Source: Odontocerum albicorne
Taxonomy: Eukaryota > Arthropoda > Insecta > Trichoptera > Odontoceridae
Direction of reading: 5' to 3'
Length of the DNA: 64,000 bases
Assembly: GCA_949825065.1 (NCBI GenBank)
Contig: OX463849.1
Span: 38,717,852-38,781,851, forward strand
The stretch's first letter is position 1. Every line of letters begins with the position of its first letter. The notes beneath the pieces were generated by a model. The model was not told the DNA's origin. It was given only the letters and a program-made list of their open reading frames with translations, and made no database searches. The translations under genes and the position numbers were made by a program. Shown here piece after piece: positions 10,110 through 20,689 of the stretch.

Positions 10110-10414
10110 TACCCTGAAGGTAAAAGGTAAGGAAAAAATATGTCAATAGATTTTTTAGATTTCTAATAATTTTGTGTCCAATAAATTGAACTTGATCAAT
10201 TCCAAAAAATAATCAAATTAATTTTGGGAATTTATAAAGTTCAACTTATTTGACACACAATAACTTGTATTGCTTCTGAAATTCCGTATTCATTTAAAAA
10301 AAATGCTTAAATATTTATAATATATGGACACAATATATTAGACACGTTTAGAAGTATTCAACATTTTTTTATATAACTTAATAGCGTATTCGGTTTACAG
10401 AAAGTTACAACGTT
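10110..10414. other. AT-rich sequence without recognised features
   Basis: I see nothing here beyond AT-rich sequence. The partly inverted phrases TTGTGTCCAATAAATTGAAC and GTTCAACTTATTTGACACAC, about 60 bp apart, form an imperfect hairpin near 10,170-10,260. Confidence 0.45.
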
Positions 10415-10740
10415 TCAAGATGAGTGTGAACAAGGCTGGTGTGTTGAGCAAGATTAAAATGCCACTTTGAGATGGTTTGGGCACATGGAATCAATGAATG
10501 AAGAAATAGTATTAAATATACAGTGCACATGTGAGTGGAAGGTGTGGTAGAGAAATACCAAGGTAAGCATGATCAAGTGTGTGCTATTTTAAAAGGAAAT
10601 GTTATAAGCCAGAGGAATCGTAGGAGCTGTATGAGAAGGTGTATGTATGTAGAAGAGGCGAAAAATGTGCATCGCGATAAGTCTGGTACTCTCTCTTTTC
10701 TATCCACCTGATAGGTAAACGTCGTGATGGTATAAATGTA
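10415..10740 (+). mobile_element. LINE-A C-terminal and 3' end fragment
   Basis: The plus strand encodes the decayed pattern LSKIK, then LRWFGHMESMNEEI, matching the LINE-A C-terminus (LRWFGHVERMNEE). The typical 3' end follows (TATCCACCTGATAGG, then GTCGTGATGGTATAAATGTA). Frames are broken. Confidence 0.75.
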
Positions 10741-11039
10741 TATGATATATGTTTTACCAAATTAAAATTTTAATATTCAAAATTGTATTAAAGCTTGTAT
10801 TTTAGGTAAGTTTCAATTAGATAATAGTTTAAAATCATTAATATCCAATTACGATCGAACTGGAAAACTTTTAGCCTGTGTATGTAAAATGTTTCGAAAT
10901 TTTCCATAGGTGAAATATATTTTTTACTAATCAGAAATCAACCAAAGACTACATACATATATGTACTTCGTAAGGCAAATACTTGTATGTCTATTATTGC
11001 TTCATCAATTTGACACTGCAGAATCGGCAAAAAAAAAGA
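10741..11039. other. AT-rich sequence without recognised features
   Basis: I see nothing to annotate in this stretch. Confidence 0.45.
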
Positions 11040-11235
11040 AGCCACATTGTTAAACGGCGTCCTACGTCCATCGTACTTGACCGACAATGCTGAACGTGCA
11101 TTTCAATTATTGCTTACTGAGTGTGGCGCACCAATGCGTCATCGGAATGATCGCAACAGACTGGTATTCGAGCCATATGCCCTGTTCAAATACTGCAGTC
11201 AGCAGGCATGGTGCGAGTTGCTTTAAGCCAGCCAA
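11040..11235 (+). other. Unassigned coding-like fragment
   Basis: An uninterrupted plus frame without an obvious start reads ATLLNGVLRPSYLTDNAERA, continues with FQLLLTECGAPMRH, then RLVFEPYALFKYCSQQAW, and stops at TAA. Its amino-acid make-up is protein-like and its base composition is higher in G+C than the flanks. I do not recognise the family. It may be an exon or a piece of an unrecognised transposon protein. The flanks show no convincing splice pair. Confidence 0.35.
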
Positions 11236-11556
11236 CGGGTCAACGGCGTGAGTAACGCCTAAGGAATCTCAACACATTCATATTATAAACAGAATTGTTT
11301 CTAAAACACACGCCTTAACAAGCATAAGAGATTATTAATAGCAATTCGATAAACTCAAGGATTCATAGATAATACTCGTGATAACTCTCTCTCTTAAAAA
11401 CTTGATGATTTACATGTTTTTTTTTATTGATTAGGCATTCCATCCTACGAGTATAAAGAGGAAGATTTGTGTCAATGTCAATTGAAAGGAAAGAGGGAGT
11501 GAAAATATATGTGGGAAAGTAATATAGTAATATATAATTTATAGTACTGTATAGTA
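11236..11556. other. AT-rich sequence without recognised features
   Basis: Nothing to annotate apart from one TACGAGTA octamer near 11,446. Confidence 0.45.
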
Positions 11557-11564
11557 CTATATGG

Positions 11565-11903
11565 CAGGGCTCTGCAACCTTTTCTCACCTACGACACACC
11601 AAAATTCTTCCTAGAATTCCGCGGCACACCAAAAGCTAAAATATATAGGTATTAAATTAGGCATGAGTCTTCAGCGACGCGCATAAGGGTCATTTTTCTT
11701 TGTCTATGACTAATTTGGTGCGGCCATGGTGTGTATAAAGCACACTACGCAGTTTTCAACAGTTGGCACCAGTTATTGTGTATTAAATACATAATGAAAA
11801 ATTGTAAAATGTCAAATACTCGTACATTGAATTTGACCGCGGCACACCTGTATCCGGCTCACGGCACACCAGTGTGCCACGGCACACCGGTTGCGGAGCA
11901 CTG
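11565..11903. mobile_element. hAT-type MITE with perfect 8-bp target duplication
   Basis: The element starts CAGGGCTCTGCAACC and ends with the inverted counterpart (GGTTGCGGAGCACTG). It is flanked by identical 8-bp duplications CTATATGG at 11,557-11,564 and 11,904-11,911. Subterminal CGGCACACC words recur in both halves. The 339-bp length, the CAG/CTG ends and the 8-bp duplication identify a non-autonomous hAT element. The 64-codon plus frame inside it is not a gene. Confidence 0.93.
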
Positions 11904-11911
11904 CTATATGG

Positions 11912-12774
11912 TACTACAAGAATAGTAAATTCTATTCTAGAACAATACATTTCTTGAGTCCGAAACTAACTTAGCTTGTCACATTATACTACCTTGTAGG
12001 CCCGCTTAGGAAAATGTTTTGTTTCAAAAAGTGAAGTGGTCAAAAATTCATTTGTATAACTCTTGCATAACAAATGACTACACAGATTGGGTAATCAGTA
12101 TGGGCATTGTATAGATTTACATACGGCATTGGCCACCTACATGAGTAAAGGGAAGATGTTCTAGCCGGGATGAATAAATTTAATTACATGTATAGATTTG
12201 CTTTGTTGTGTTGTTCGACTTACACTGTTTTTCCTGTTATATAACATTGTTTACATGTTAATGTTAAATTATATATGTTGTTGTTTTTCAATATTTGTAT
12301 CAAAAAGGTCATTTGATCGGTCACTTGAACATTTTTTTTTTTAAAAGTACTAACTAGTTTTGTCGCCTATTGGCCGCTTGATATCATCTAAAAAGTGCAT
12401 ATATTTTTTTAAACAATAAATAAATTTTTGTAGGTCATGCATATATTATACATATATTTATTTCATCCACGAACAATGGAACCTCAAATGAATATATATT
12501 TATGTACGGTCGATTTAGACATAATTTCATTGAATATTCCAAGTGTACGTGAATACAAAGAAATAATTTTACTATGTTACAAAAATCATACAATATGTTA
12601 CAAAATATATAAATATTTAAAAAATAATATGATTCATACGAGATTGCAGTTCGAAAAAAGTACGTTACATACGTACATAATTATGATATACAAAAACGAC
12701 CCAACTCACACTTTACTTGTTCTGAGGTAATTGAGGAAATATCTCGCCGTTTTATGACAAAAAAACAAAAAATA
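11912..12774. other. AT-rich sequence without a supported gene
   Basis: A 97-codon plus frame (12,437-12,730) lies in very AT-rich sequence, shows no motif and has codon content that simply follows the base composition. I treat it as chance. No repeat structure was seen. Confidence 0.45.
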
Positions 12775-13005
12775 GTTGTGTAATGTGATTGGAAGGCGTG
12801 ATAGAGGAAGATCATGGAAAGTATGGTTGGATTAAGTAAATAGTATTTTAAAAGAAGGAAAAGTAAGAAGAAAAATCGAAGGAGCTGTATTAGGTGTATG
12901 TATATGGAAAAGGCGAAATATGTGTGTCAAGATAAGAAAGACTAGCGCTCTGTCCTATGTACTTACCCCAGAAGGAAAGCGGCGAGTATGTATGTACTCG
13001 TATGT
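12775..13005 (+). mobile_element. LINE-A C-terminal and 3' end fragment
   Basis: The recognisable order is GGAAGGCGTGATAGAGGAAG (the G-R-x-R-G motif), ATGGTTGGATTAAG (W-L-D), AGAAAAATCGAAGGAGCTG (the R-N-R-R-S-C motif), GGCGAAATATGTGTG and the 3' terminus GCGCTCTGTCCTATG. The frame is broken. Confidence 0.7.
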
Positions 13006-13067
13006 ATTCAATTGGAAAAAAATATTCAAGTGTAGGTACAGGTACAAGTGTAGATACAGGTAGGTAC

Positions 13068-13257
13068 GCGACATAACCGTAGTGATCATATATTGTTAAT
13101 TAAATGTCATAGTGATCATATACTGTTCATTAAATATCGTAATGATCACATATTTCCATTAAATGTCGTACTGATCATATACTGTTCATTAAATGTCGTA
13201 GTGATCATATACTGTTCATTACATTTTGTAGTGATCATATAGTGTTCATGAAATGTT
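13068..13257. repeat. Tandem repeat, about 30-bp unit, 6 copies
   Basis: Units follow the pattern GTAGTGATCATATACTGTTC plus ATTAAATGTC with a few differences each. One unit is a base shorter. The array is non-coding and ends in a poly-T run just before the SINE at 13,288. Confidence 0.9.
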
Positions 13258-13287
13258 TTTTTTTTTCGATCGAGTTCAAGATACGTT

Positions 13288-13530
13288 TTTTGTGAGACCT
13301 CCGTGACCTAGTTGGTAAAACGCTTGACTTCCACCTGAGTGAAGGTTTTGTGAGACCTCCGTGACCTAGTTGGTAAAACGCTTGACTTCCACCTGAGTGA
13401 AGATTTTGAGTTCGATTCCCAATCGTATCTTAAAAAACGGTCTTAGTCTGGTGACAATACTCCCACGCGCTAAACACATATTATTTTTGTTGCCTCTTAC
13501 GCACGACGACGGCGAATTAACCGACGAACG
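13288..13530 (+). mobile_element. SINE-B with a tandemly duplicated head
   Basis: The 58-bp head (TTTTGTGAGACCTCCGTGAC...) is present twice, at 13,288-13,345 and 13,346-13,403. Each copy has an A-box-like TGACCTAGTTGG. Only the second leads into the B-box-like GAGTTCGATTCCCAAT and the body (GGTCTTAGTCTGGTGACAAT, then CGCGCTAAACACAT). The body matches the SINE at 34,778-35,015 (TCGTCTGGTAACAATACT, then CGCGCTAGACG). It is tRNA-derived by its boxes and too degenerate to be a tRNA gene. Confidence 0.75.
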
Positions 13531-14455
13531 AACCGACGAACCTCGGGTTTCAAACCTGAAAGCACTATTAATGTGACCAAAAACAATGTTGTCTCTCAGC
13601 TATGCTCTTCAATATGTCCAAAGTACCAAATAGGATATGTTAAAGTAAAACCATCCAAATAAATGAACTATGGAAAGACATTTAACTCAATTCTAACCGT
13701 TTCGTAACTTTTTTCATACATATTTCACTTTGAAGGCTTTTCGTATTCAATTTTGTAGAGCGTTTACTTGAGATGAATGGAATATCTTCAAGTCTAATAA
13801 GAGTTAAACTCTGTCTAATAAGAGATATCTTTACTTTCGGAACTTTGGGTGTGATCTGTCAAGACTGTGTGTATGTTAAAGTGCAACAGCTTGTGCAATA
13901 CAAACCAATACACGCACAGGCGTCTTTCACCCACAGAGTAACAACTGGCAATCATACTTATCACGAGAGATAGCCTAGATGTATCGTAAATGAGAAATAA
14001 AATATTTAAAAAATAGCATGTTATGTACTCGTAATTCAATGGTTCCGTGTTCCTCGCGGTTTTTAATATTTAAATTGATCATGTCTACGAGTCCGTGACA
14101 TTGGGAGATAAATGACAAATACAGAACCATTGAATTTAAATTGGTACATATAAATATCACACAAATGCTGCTCGACGTTAAGTGTTTCAAATTAAAAAAT
14201 ATAAAAAAATATAATTTACGTATAAATTCCATTTAGCATTATACGACAACTTGAATAAGCAATTATCATAAAAAGTCCATGATTTGTTTCAAATTCTGTC
14301 TTAAACATTTTGTATGAATATAATCTTAAATATGTACTTGTATACCGGTCTTGCTGGTTCTGTAGCAAGAAAATGGTCTGCCTCACTGTTAGAGATATGA
14401 GTGGCGTGTACAGTTTTTGGAAGCGCTTGAAGACAATTCTTTTTGGGAGGTCTTG
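13531..14455. other. AT-rich sequence without a supported gene
   Basis: Several short frames overlap here on both strands (for example 13,773-13,973 plus and 13,975-14,232 minus), but none shows a motif or splice context. An imperfect inverted repeat is visible around 14,038-14,140 (CAATGGTTCCGTGTTC against CAGAACCATTGAATTT). Confidence 0.4.
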
Positions 14456-14890
14456 TCAACATTTGGACTGTGAGCGCAAGCGAGAGACGTGGAATAAATG
14501 CGTTTGAAATGTAATGCTGGAGTTACGAATTCGATGGACAGCAAAGCGAACTAATGTCTCCATTCTCGAAGGACTGAGAACCACCGACAGATTGTCAACA
14601 ATTGCCTTCGACGAGTCCTCCAATTCTTTGAGAATATTGCTCGTGGTCAAGGAGACAGTTTGGAGAGGTTTGTGGTTACTGGAAACGTGGAAGGACGGCG
14701 CACAAGAGGAAGAATCCCAATGTGTTGGACTAACCAAGTGAGATATACAACAGGACTACCCTTGACAACTGCCCTTCGAGCTGCAGAGTGCAGGGATGGA
14801 TGGAAAGGAGTCCTCAGATGCTATCATTGAGCACACGTCGTCAGATGCTATCATTGAGCATACGTCGTCAGATGCTATCACAAGCAAGAA
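14456..14890 (+). pseudogene. RTE-like LINE-B C-terminus with a repetitive 3' end
   Basis: Read across frameshifts, the plus strand gives RIRWTAKRTNVSILEGL, then DRLSTIA, RGQGDSLERFVVTGN, then VRYTTGLPLTTALRAAECRD. This is the C-terminal tail of an RTE-like insect LINE (family pattern: FFGHIAR, LERLIVTGKVEG, RGRSPTRW, DQVR). The 3' end is a 27-bp unit (TCAGATGCTATCATTGAGCA plus seven bases) starting at 14,814, 14,841 and 14,868. Simple repeats at the 3' end are usual for this class. Frameshifts make it inactive. Confidence 0.75.
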
Positions 14891-15394
14891 TAACTTCTTC
14901 ACTTAACTCTTGTAAGTAGTCAAAATCATTTGAAGGTACGAGTATAGATAGGTGCATGCGTGTATAATGCCCACACTGATTGCTTAGTCTACGAATTTTT
15001 GTTATACATAAGTTATAGTTTCAAACGTATAACTAAAAAAAGAAAGAAAACTGTTTATATGTTCACATTTTATAACCAGTAACCCTACCTCGCCATTTCG
15101 CTAATTATATGCTATCATCAGCCGACAGTTAAATGAAACTCATTTCCCGATTACAAAGTTGCCGACGACAACGACATCCCATTAAGAAATTAATTAATGA
15201 TCCCTCCAGCGGAATAACTTTTGTTTTGTTGATACAACAAACAATTACCTGCTCGTATCTATATCAGGGTTACATACGAGTATCATTTCTTTCCGAAATA
15301 ATATGTTATTTGGTGTCATTAAATTATTGAAACTTGTTAATACGAGATTTGATAAAAAAAAACGAGAATTCTAATTTTTATCAAAAAGCATTTA
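14891..15394. other. AT-rich sequence without recognised features
   Basis: Nothing recognisable. Two TACGAGTA octamers lie near 14,936 and 15,276. Confidence 0.45.
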
Positions 15395-15680
15395 TTTAAT
15401 CATTAATATTAATATTGTTTCCTTCAAAGTAGTCCCCGTAGGATAAAATAAACTTTTGCCAACGTTTTTTCCAATATGTAAAACATTTGTGGAACGCACT
15501 TTTTGGGATAGCCCAGCTTAACCAACAATTTTGGGAGCATATCTGATGAATACGGTGGCTGCGGTATCACGACGGCCAAAAATTCAAGAATTAGTAGCGA
15601 AATATGAGCTGGTGCATTATCGTAGTTTTTTTGCTAATATTTTTTATCGTTGTCTTCGGATCACCACAAGCAAATGGCGA
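15395..15680 (-). pseudogene. Mariner transposase C-terminal remnant
   Basis: The minus strand reads YDNAPAHISLLILEFLAVVI, then PQPPYSSDMLPK, which is the second catalytic aspartate region of a DD34D mariner (family pattern: D-N-A-x-x-H, then P-x-P-P-Y-S-x-D-L). After a deletion it continues with YWKKRWQKFILSYGDYFEGN and a stop, the typical mariner C-terminus (KRW.KCI..GDYFEGD). The N-terminal DNA-binding half and the first aspartate are absent. Confidence 0.82.
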
Positions 15681-16372
15681 AAAACCTCAAAAAAAAAATC
15701 CAGTAATATTTAAAATGAAAAAAAAAACGCAAACGTAAAATGCGCTGTTAATACTTGTCTGACAAACGTAAACTTCCCATCCAATATGGCTGAAAATGTA
15801 AATGTACATCACATACAGTGTTGCCGACGTAAGGAAAAAAGATAGGCTCAATTAAAAATGAAATTTAAAAATTCTCATTATTTTTTTTATCAACACTCAA
15901 AGCAAACCATAAATTAAGATGTATTTATAGTCTAAATTAATTTGCAAGGAATCGAACATAGAGTTCCCAATTGCTTCGGGTGAATAATAACCGTTAGACT
16001 AAGGTTACCGATTGTAAGTACCGTGGGCAAAGTATAAATACAAATTTATCCAAAACGACAATTTTGAATAGTAATCTGATTTTTGCCACTCCAAAAAGAT
16101 TTAAAGAATATATAATGTGGCTTCAGCGAGGAAACGTCGAATCATATATTATTTGAACGTACACTAAATTATGCTAATTTAACCTTTTCTGAAGATCTAC
16201 ATTTGACGAATAACCCAATGCCCATTCATATGACAACGCTCCTTAAAAAACTTGTCTCCCTCCGTTTGCAAAATGTTAAGAAAGTTTTAGTTACAAATGA
16301 AATAAATATGTAAAATTTTGATACTTTTTTCATACTATGATCATGCTTTTAATACATATTATTTATTCTACA
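15681..16372. other. AT-rich sequence without recognised features
   Basis: I see no gene or repeat in this stretch. Confidence 0.45.
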
Positions 16373-16500
16373 TGATCGTGAATTAGTTTCTTTAAAATGA
16401 TCGTGAATTACAGTGTCTTCAAAATGATCGTGAATTAGTGTCTTCAAAATGATCGTGAATTACAGTGTCTTCAAAGTGATCGTGAATTAGTGTCTTCAAA
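16373..16500. repeat. Tandem repeat alternating 25- and 27-bp units
   Basis: TGATCGTGAATTAGTGTCTT-type units alternate with versions carrying an extra CA (GAATTACAGTGTCTTC), giving a two-monomer unit of about 52 bp. There are about five monomers. Confidence 0.85.
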
Positions 16501-16556
16501 ATGTTCGTTTAAGATTTATTTTTAATCTGAGAAAGTACGATCATATCACATCATAC

Positions 16557-16865
16557 CAGAAGGCGCTGAACTGGTTGAAAGTGAGAAATAGAAGCCAAAT
16601 TCACATATTATATTTATTGCATAATATCCTTAACTATCCCGCCGTCTCCTCTTATTTTGCAGAAAGTTTTCGGCGTTTTTTCGATCATAGACTAACGCTA
16701 CGCTCAAATATTGTTTATTGGGCTTCCCAGTTCACCGCTTTTCTTTTTTTACATCGTCCTTGACTTCCCATACAGTGAGACTCTGGAACCAGTCATAAAC
16801 CAATGTTACATTCGCTTCGTCCTTGGCATGCTTTAAGAAGCGACTGAAAAAAGTATTAATTTCTA
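16557..16865 (+). pseudogene. LINE protein C-terminal remnant (jockey/CR1 type)
   Basis: The plus strand reads ALNWLKVRNRSQIHILYLLH, then FAESFRRFFDHRLTLRS and, after a frameshift, VRLWNQS-like text, ending near a LRSDLKK-like tail. The order L-x-W-L, R-R-x-x-H-x-x-x-L-L-x-x-I, Y-L..F, LRS and S-x-R-L-W-N-x-L-P is the tail of many insect non-LTR reverse transcriptases. The reverse transcriptase core is absent. Confidence 0.6.
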
Positions 16866-17036
16866 ATTAGTAATATGAAGAGTTTCATTTCTGATTTTTA
16901 TTTCCTCTCCACCATCCCTTCTTTTCGCTTTCATTGATGAAATCTAACTTTTACTTTTATTATGTGTATGTCCATAAATTTCATAAAGATGAATAATCAT
17001 TTGAATATGTTTTGCGGCCATGAAACTTGCTTTATT

Positions 17037-17106
17037 TACTTTTGTCTGGTTAGTAGGAAGAGATTGCCACCTGGCAATAAACCTGCCAGATTGTGTTTTT
17101 TTTTTA
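17037..17106 (+). mobile_element. SINE-A tail fragment
   Basis: TCTGGTTAGTAGGAAGAG, then ATTGCCACCTGGCAATAAAC, then CTGCCAG and a T run match the SINE-A tail. The hairpin-like GCCACCTGGC within it is well kept. Confidence 0.7.
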
Positions 17107-18723
17107 CAATGAAGTGTTCATAAATAAATAAACAATCATTTAACTCATCATGCTTACTGGCTGGGACAATAATTTTTTTATTCATAAGCCGGTTAAAAAA
17201 ATAATGAAAATTTTTATAATGAATAAATTGAACAAAACTATTACTTAAGGTTTATTGAAAATACGATTGTTACTAACTACCAAAAATAAACTTTAAAAAA
17301 CCTGTTCAGAGAATTGGCCTAAGAAAGAAGGTTTACGAGTAAATGTGTCAGTACACACGATACAAAACTTACTTGCCTTGCACATCGAAGAGAAAGTTAC
17401 AGGTGGGTGGGTGGACGCCTCAACGAAGAATATACTACTATAGAACTACATGTAATGTATATGGATTACACATTATTATTGTATACGAACATTTATTTCT
17501 TCATTACAGCTTAAAAAGTAGCTTTTACTATTTTTAAGATGGTCATATATGGAAACTATTACTTGAGTCTGATTCATTTTTTAAAATAAGATTTATGTAA
17601 AAAAATGCTTATAAAAATGTGTTCTTCTTTACTAGCGAGTTTCCAGGTTTTTAGATCCGCAATCAAATGATTTAGTAACACAAAAAAGGTACCAATTTAT
17701 TTGATGGATTATCGATTCATCAAGTGCCAATGAAAGATTAAGAACACTAATCAAGAGAGAAAGAACATTTACTTTTAAAGGATAAAATATACTAATTGAG
17801 AGATTATATTGACGATGAACTTGTCTCTCGTGTGACCGAGATTTTGCAACTTGCAAACCTTTACAGTTTTAAACAGTTCTCGGTTCTTATGCATAAATAT
17901 AAATAAGTTATACATAAATATACATACACCATCATTGCTTTTATGGGATTTTACATTTTATTTGACTGACTATATCTAGTTGAAGTATTCTTTATGTAGG
18001 AATTAAAAAAATATATCTTGAACTATGAACGATCGTTTTCGGAGTTGTTGCTGTGTTGAGTTTGGCTTAAACTTAAATTATGGTTGATATTTTGAAGACA
18101 GGACGAAATCAACCTCAGGACGAAATTAACATTACGATTTTATGTCATTCAAAATTCGGAAATTATTTGAGCCAAATTAACAAGGCATCAACTCCAAAAA
18201 CCAATTTTAACTACCGGAAAAAAGTCGTGAAAATATTCGAAAAAAAATATACGTTAATTCAGAAGGGTGTATACTCGAATACTACGGTTTTTTTTACAGT
18301 ACGTTTTAAAACTTAACTACATCGGTAATATTTTCGACATCGCTCTAAGGATGAACGCTCTAACACTTTCGACATGCCGGACATCATTTAAACCAATTTA
18401 AAATAAATATATGTTGATTCAGGATATATGTATATAATAAAATAGCAACATTAATTCACAAGTCTTTTCGTTCGAGACAATAAATACAAATGTAAACGAG
18501 CCGACGCGTGTCTGGTTATTTTCCAACGAGATGGTCACAGACATTTTGAAGTATCGACTTGGGAGTCCGCGAGCATTCACATCTGAATAAGATGATCTTG
18601 GTATAGTGAGGTCGGCCGTTGAGTGTATATCGTATAAAATAATACAATAAATTATACACTCGATTTACATATTATATTTGCGGTACGTCCTTTTCACGAT
18701 TAGTAGTCAAACAAGCTGATAAA
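17107..18723. other. AT-rich sequence without a supported gene
   Basis: Short frames are present (for example 17,632-17,856 minus and 18,080-18,316 plus), but none is recognisable. A less AT-rich patch at 18,495-18,630 (AACGAGCCGACGCGTGTC onward) could be the end of an unrecognised LTR or other transposon. I cannot support that further. Confidence 0.35.
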
Positions 18724-19290
18724 TATATACCATCATACAATTTCTCTGTCGAGGTAGGCAGAGAAGACAAAGCGCCAGATTTTCGACGATCTCCGCGGCC
18801 TAGTTGAAAAGACGCCTGTCTCCCAATCCGGGGGTTGTTGGTTCAAATCCCACTGAACCCAGATTTTTTAAACGACTCCTTTAACATTTTTCTGGTTGGT
18901 AGGAGGAGATTGCCACATGGTAATAACCCCGTCAGGTTGTACTGTATACAACGGAAGTGCAATACAATACAATACTTTCCTATCTCGACACACATCCTTT
19001 GTCTCTTCTACACCTCATACAAAAACTTTTTTTTTTACTGTTTACGTTTCATCGTTCACTTGATCCAATCATACTTTCCTTGATCTTCCTCTACCACGCC
19101 TTCCATTCACATTGGCACTGTATGTGGCTTTCTGTTTTGTTAGTATTTCTTTATTCATTCTTTCTACATGTCCAAACCATCTCAGAGTGTTCTTCTTCAT
19201 CTTACTCAACACATCAACATTAAGATCACATGTGAGGTTAAATTTTTTTATTGGAAGATGTAAAATGACCGAAACCATATTTAACATTTT
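18724..19290 (-). mobile_element. LINE-A 3' part, interrupted by a SINE
   Basis: The minus-strand LINE-A 3' terminus is at 18,724-18,784 (TACCATCATACAATTTCTCT, then GACAAAGCGCCAG). It resumes at about 18,970 and runs to 19,290. The minus frame 19,069-19,287 encodes LSKMKKNTLRWFGHVERMNK, then VNGRRGRGRSRKV, the clearest minus-strand copy of the C-terminal motif. The interruption is the SINE-A copy at 18,785-18,938. Confidence 0.82.
18785..18938 (+). mobile_element. SINE-A copy nested in LINE-A
   Basis: The A-box region CGGCCTAGTTGAAAAGACG, the B box GGTTCAAATCCCAC and the tail GGTTGGTAGGAGGAGATTGC are all present in the order seen at 8,398-8,589. It lies inside LINE-A sequence, so it is younger than that LINE copy. 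Confidence 0.82.
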
Positions 19291-19294
19291 ATAA

Positions 19295-19700
19295 AGACGA
19301 CCTCCGTGACCTAATTTGTAAGCCTAGGCCACAGGGACACCGTACATGTATTCTTTTACTCCCGAAAAATCCCCATCGGCCTGGGTTTATCCACTTTTGG
19401 ATAAAGGCTTCCGCTATATTCTATTATGTTGCTCTGTATCCACCTTTCTCCCGAATTCCTTCAACATCTTTCCCATTTTTCGAGGCTTTTCTGGCCTGGT
19501 TGTGAATCGCGGCATTATTTAGAACAATTTCTTCGTCAAACTATTCCTCAGCTTGTCAAGTCATATGTCTTAAAAACCAATGAAGAAAAGTTCACGTTCT
19601 ATTCGAGGGATGAACCACAGTTCGGGATTCGAATAGGCGACCTTCAGCAACTAAGTCCCGCTCGTTTACCACGTCGCCATGCACCTCGTATACTGATGCT
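19295..19700. mobile_element. tRNA-like SINE head followed by an RTE-type LINE fragment
   Basis: A SINE head (ACGACCTCCGTGACC) sits at 19,295-19,325. From 19,365 the text GGTTTATCCACTTTTGGATA, then AAGGCTTCCGC and CATTTTTCGAGGCTTTTCTG resembles the 3' region of an insect LINE read in reverse. Both pieces are short and degenerate. The 103-codon plus frame here is an antisense artefact. Confidence 0.45.
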
Positions 19701-19769
19701 GGTATTCTTAAAAAGTGGTTATTATAACATGCACTAGACTACACTTACCATAAACCCGAAAGTGTTACT

Positions 19770-19893
19770 ATCATATATCGGAAGATCTACAAAGATTTCT
19801 CCGTAGTTCGTCTTCCCTTGGTAAGTTTTCTGCGGCTTTCTTACCAAATATGTTTTTCCGAACATATTCCCACCCGTACATTCTACCTTAATG
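19770..19893 (-). repeat. Dispersed repeat C, copy 3
   Basis: Reverse orientation of the repeat at 2,997-3,130: CTTGGTAAGTTTTCTGCGGC, then TTACCAAATATGTTT and CGTACATTCTACC. Confidence 0.6.
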
Positions 19894-19924
19894 TATTACT
19901 TTTGTAATATTTTTAATCTGTCAA

Positions 19925-20345
19925 TAAAAGTAGGTTCGAGTCCCGAGCTAGAGCGCGCTTGAGGAGAGTTTGCTCTCTAAATAGCGCTATATAAATTGTC
20001 CTTTTATAATAATTATTATTATGCAAGTAAATATTGATTTAAAGAAAGTAGTTAATTTATAACTTTATAGTCAAGATTTTAGTATAATGAACGCGAAGCG
20101 TAAAGTCTCACACGGTGACAGGATCTCGACAACGTCAAAAATGAATATTTTTAGGGATTCTTGGACCAGTTAAACTTATGCCATACTCGTATCTATACAA
20201 AAGTGAAACTAAATTATATTTTAATATTGTCCTCAATTGACAAAGGTTGGTCGTGTAGTGGCTCCCAAACATTCCAAGTGATGAATATCTCGTTCGGAGT
20301 CTCGGTCCAATGGTAGGACGCCTTACTCCTTCATCGGATAATTTC
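19925..20345. mobile_element. SINE tail and tRNA-like fragment
   Basis: GAGTTTGCTCTCTAAATAGC, then GCTATATAAATTGTCC and a TTATTATT tail match the tail at 35,130-35,205. Near 20,295-20,330 the text GTCTCGGTCCAATGGTAGG looks like a reduced tRNA-like head. The sequence between them is unassigned. Confidence 0.45.
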
Positions 20346-20689
20346 TGACTGATATGATATTTAATTGGATATTTTGGTTCCTGTTTTAGGAGACGGGGAG
20401 GGATAGTTTTATGTAATTTGTTTGATGAATGATTATGAGAAATAATAAGACGTTAAATACTTGTATACATGTGATGTTATATAAATGATATTACATACGA
20501 ATATACATATATTTGTGGATGTGCGATGTCACACACGCTTATATATATTAGATGGGTGGTGAGAAAGAAATGGAGGTGAGATGATGGTGAGTAAATCATA
20601 GGATGTTGTATATAAATATGGGTATTTGGGGAGACGTGTGTGACTTTTAAAAATATATTAATACATAAATATGGGAAATACGCGATTGA
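20346..20689 (-). mobile_element. Probable 3' untranslated end of the jockey-like LINE
   Basis: This lies directly after the stop codon of the LINE frame on the minus strand. Read in that direction it ends near CCCTCCCCGTCTCCTAAAAC, followed by AT-rich sequence. No clear poly-A run or target duplication marks the end, so the boundary is a guess. Confidence 0.4.

Noticed and set aside
12437..12730. A 97-codon gene
   Set aside because: Its codons only mirror the AT-rich composition, and there is no motif, splice context or repeat relation.
18495..18630. An LTR end with primer-binding site
   Set aside because: The composition is suggestive, but I found no second LTR copy, no clear TG/CA borders and no matching tRNA primer site.
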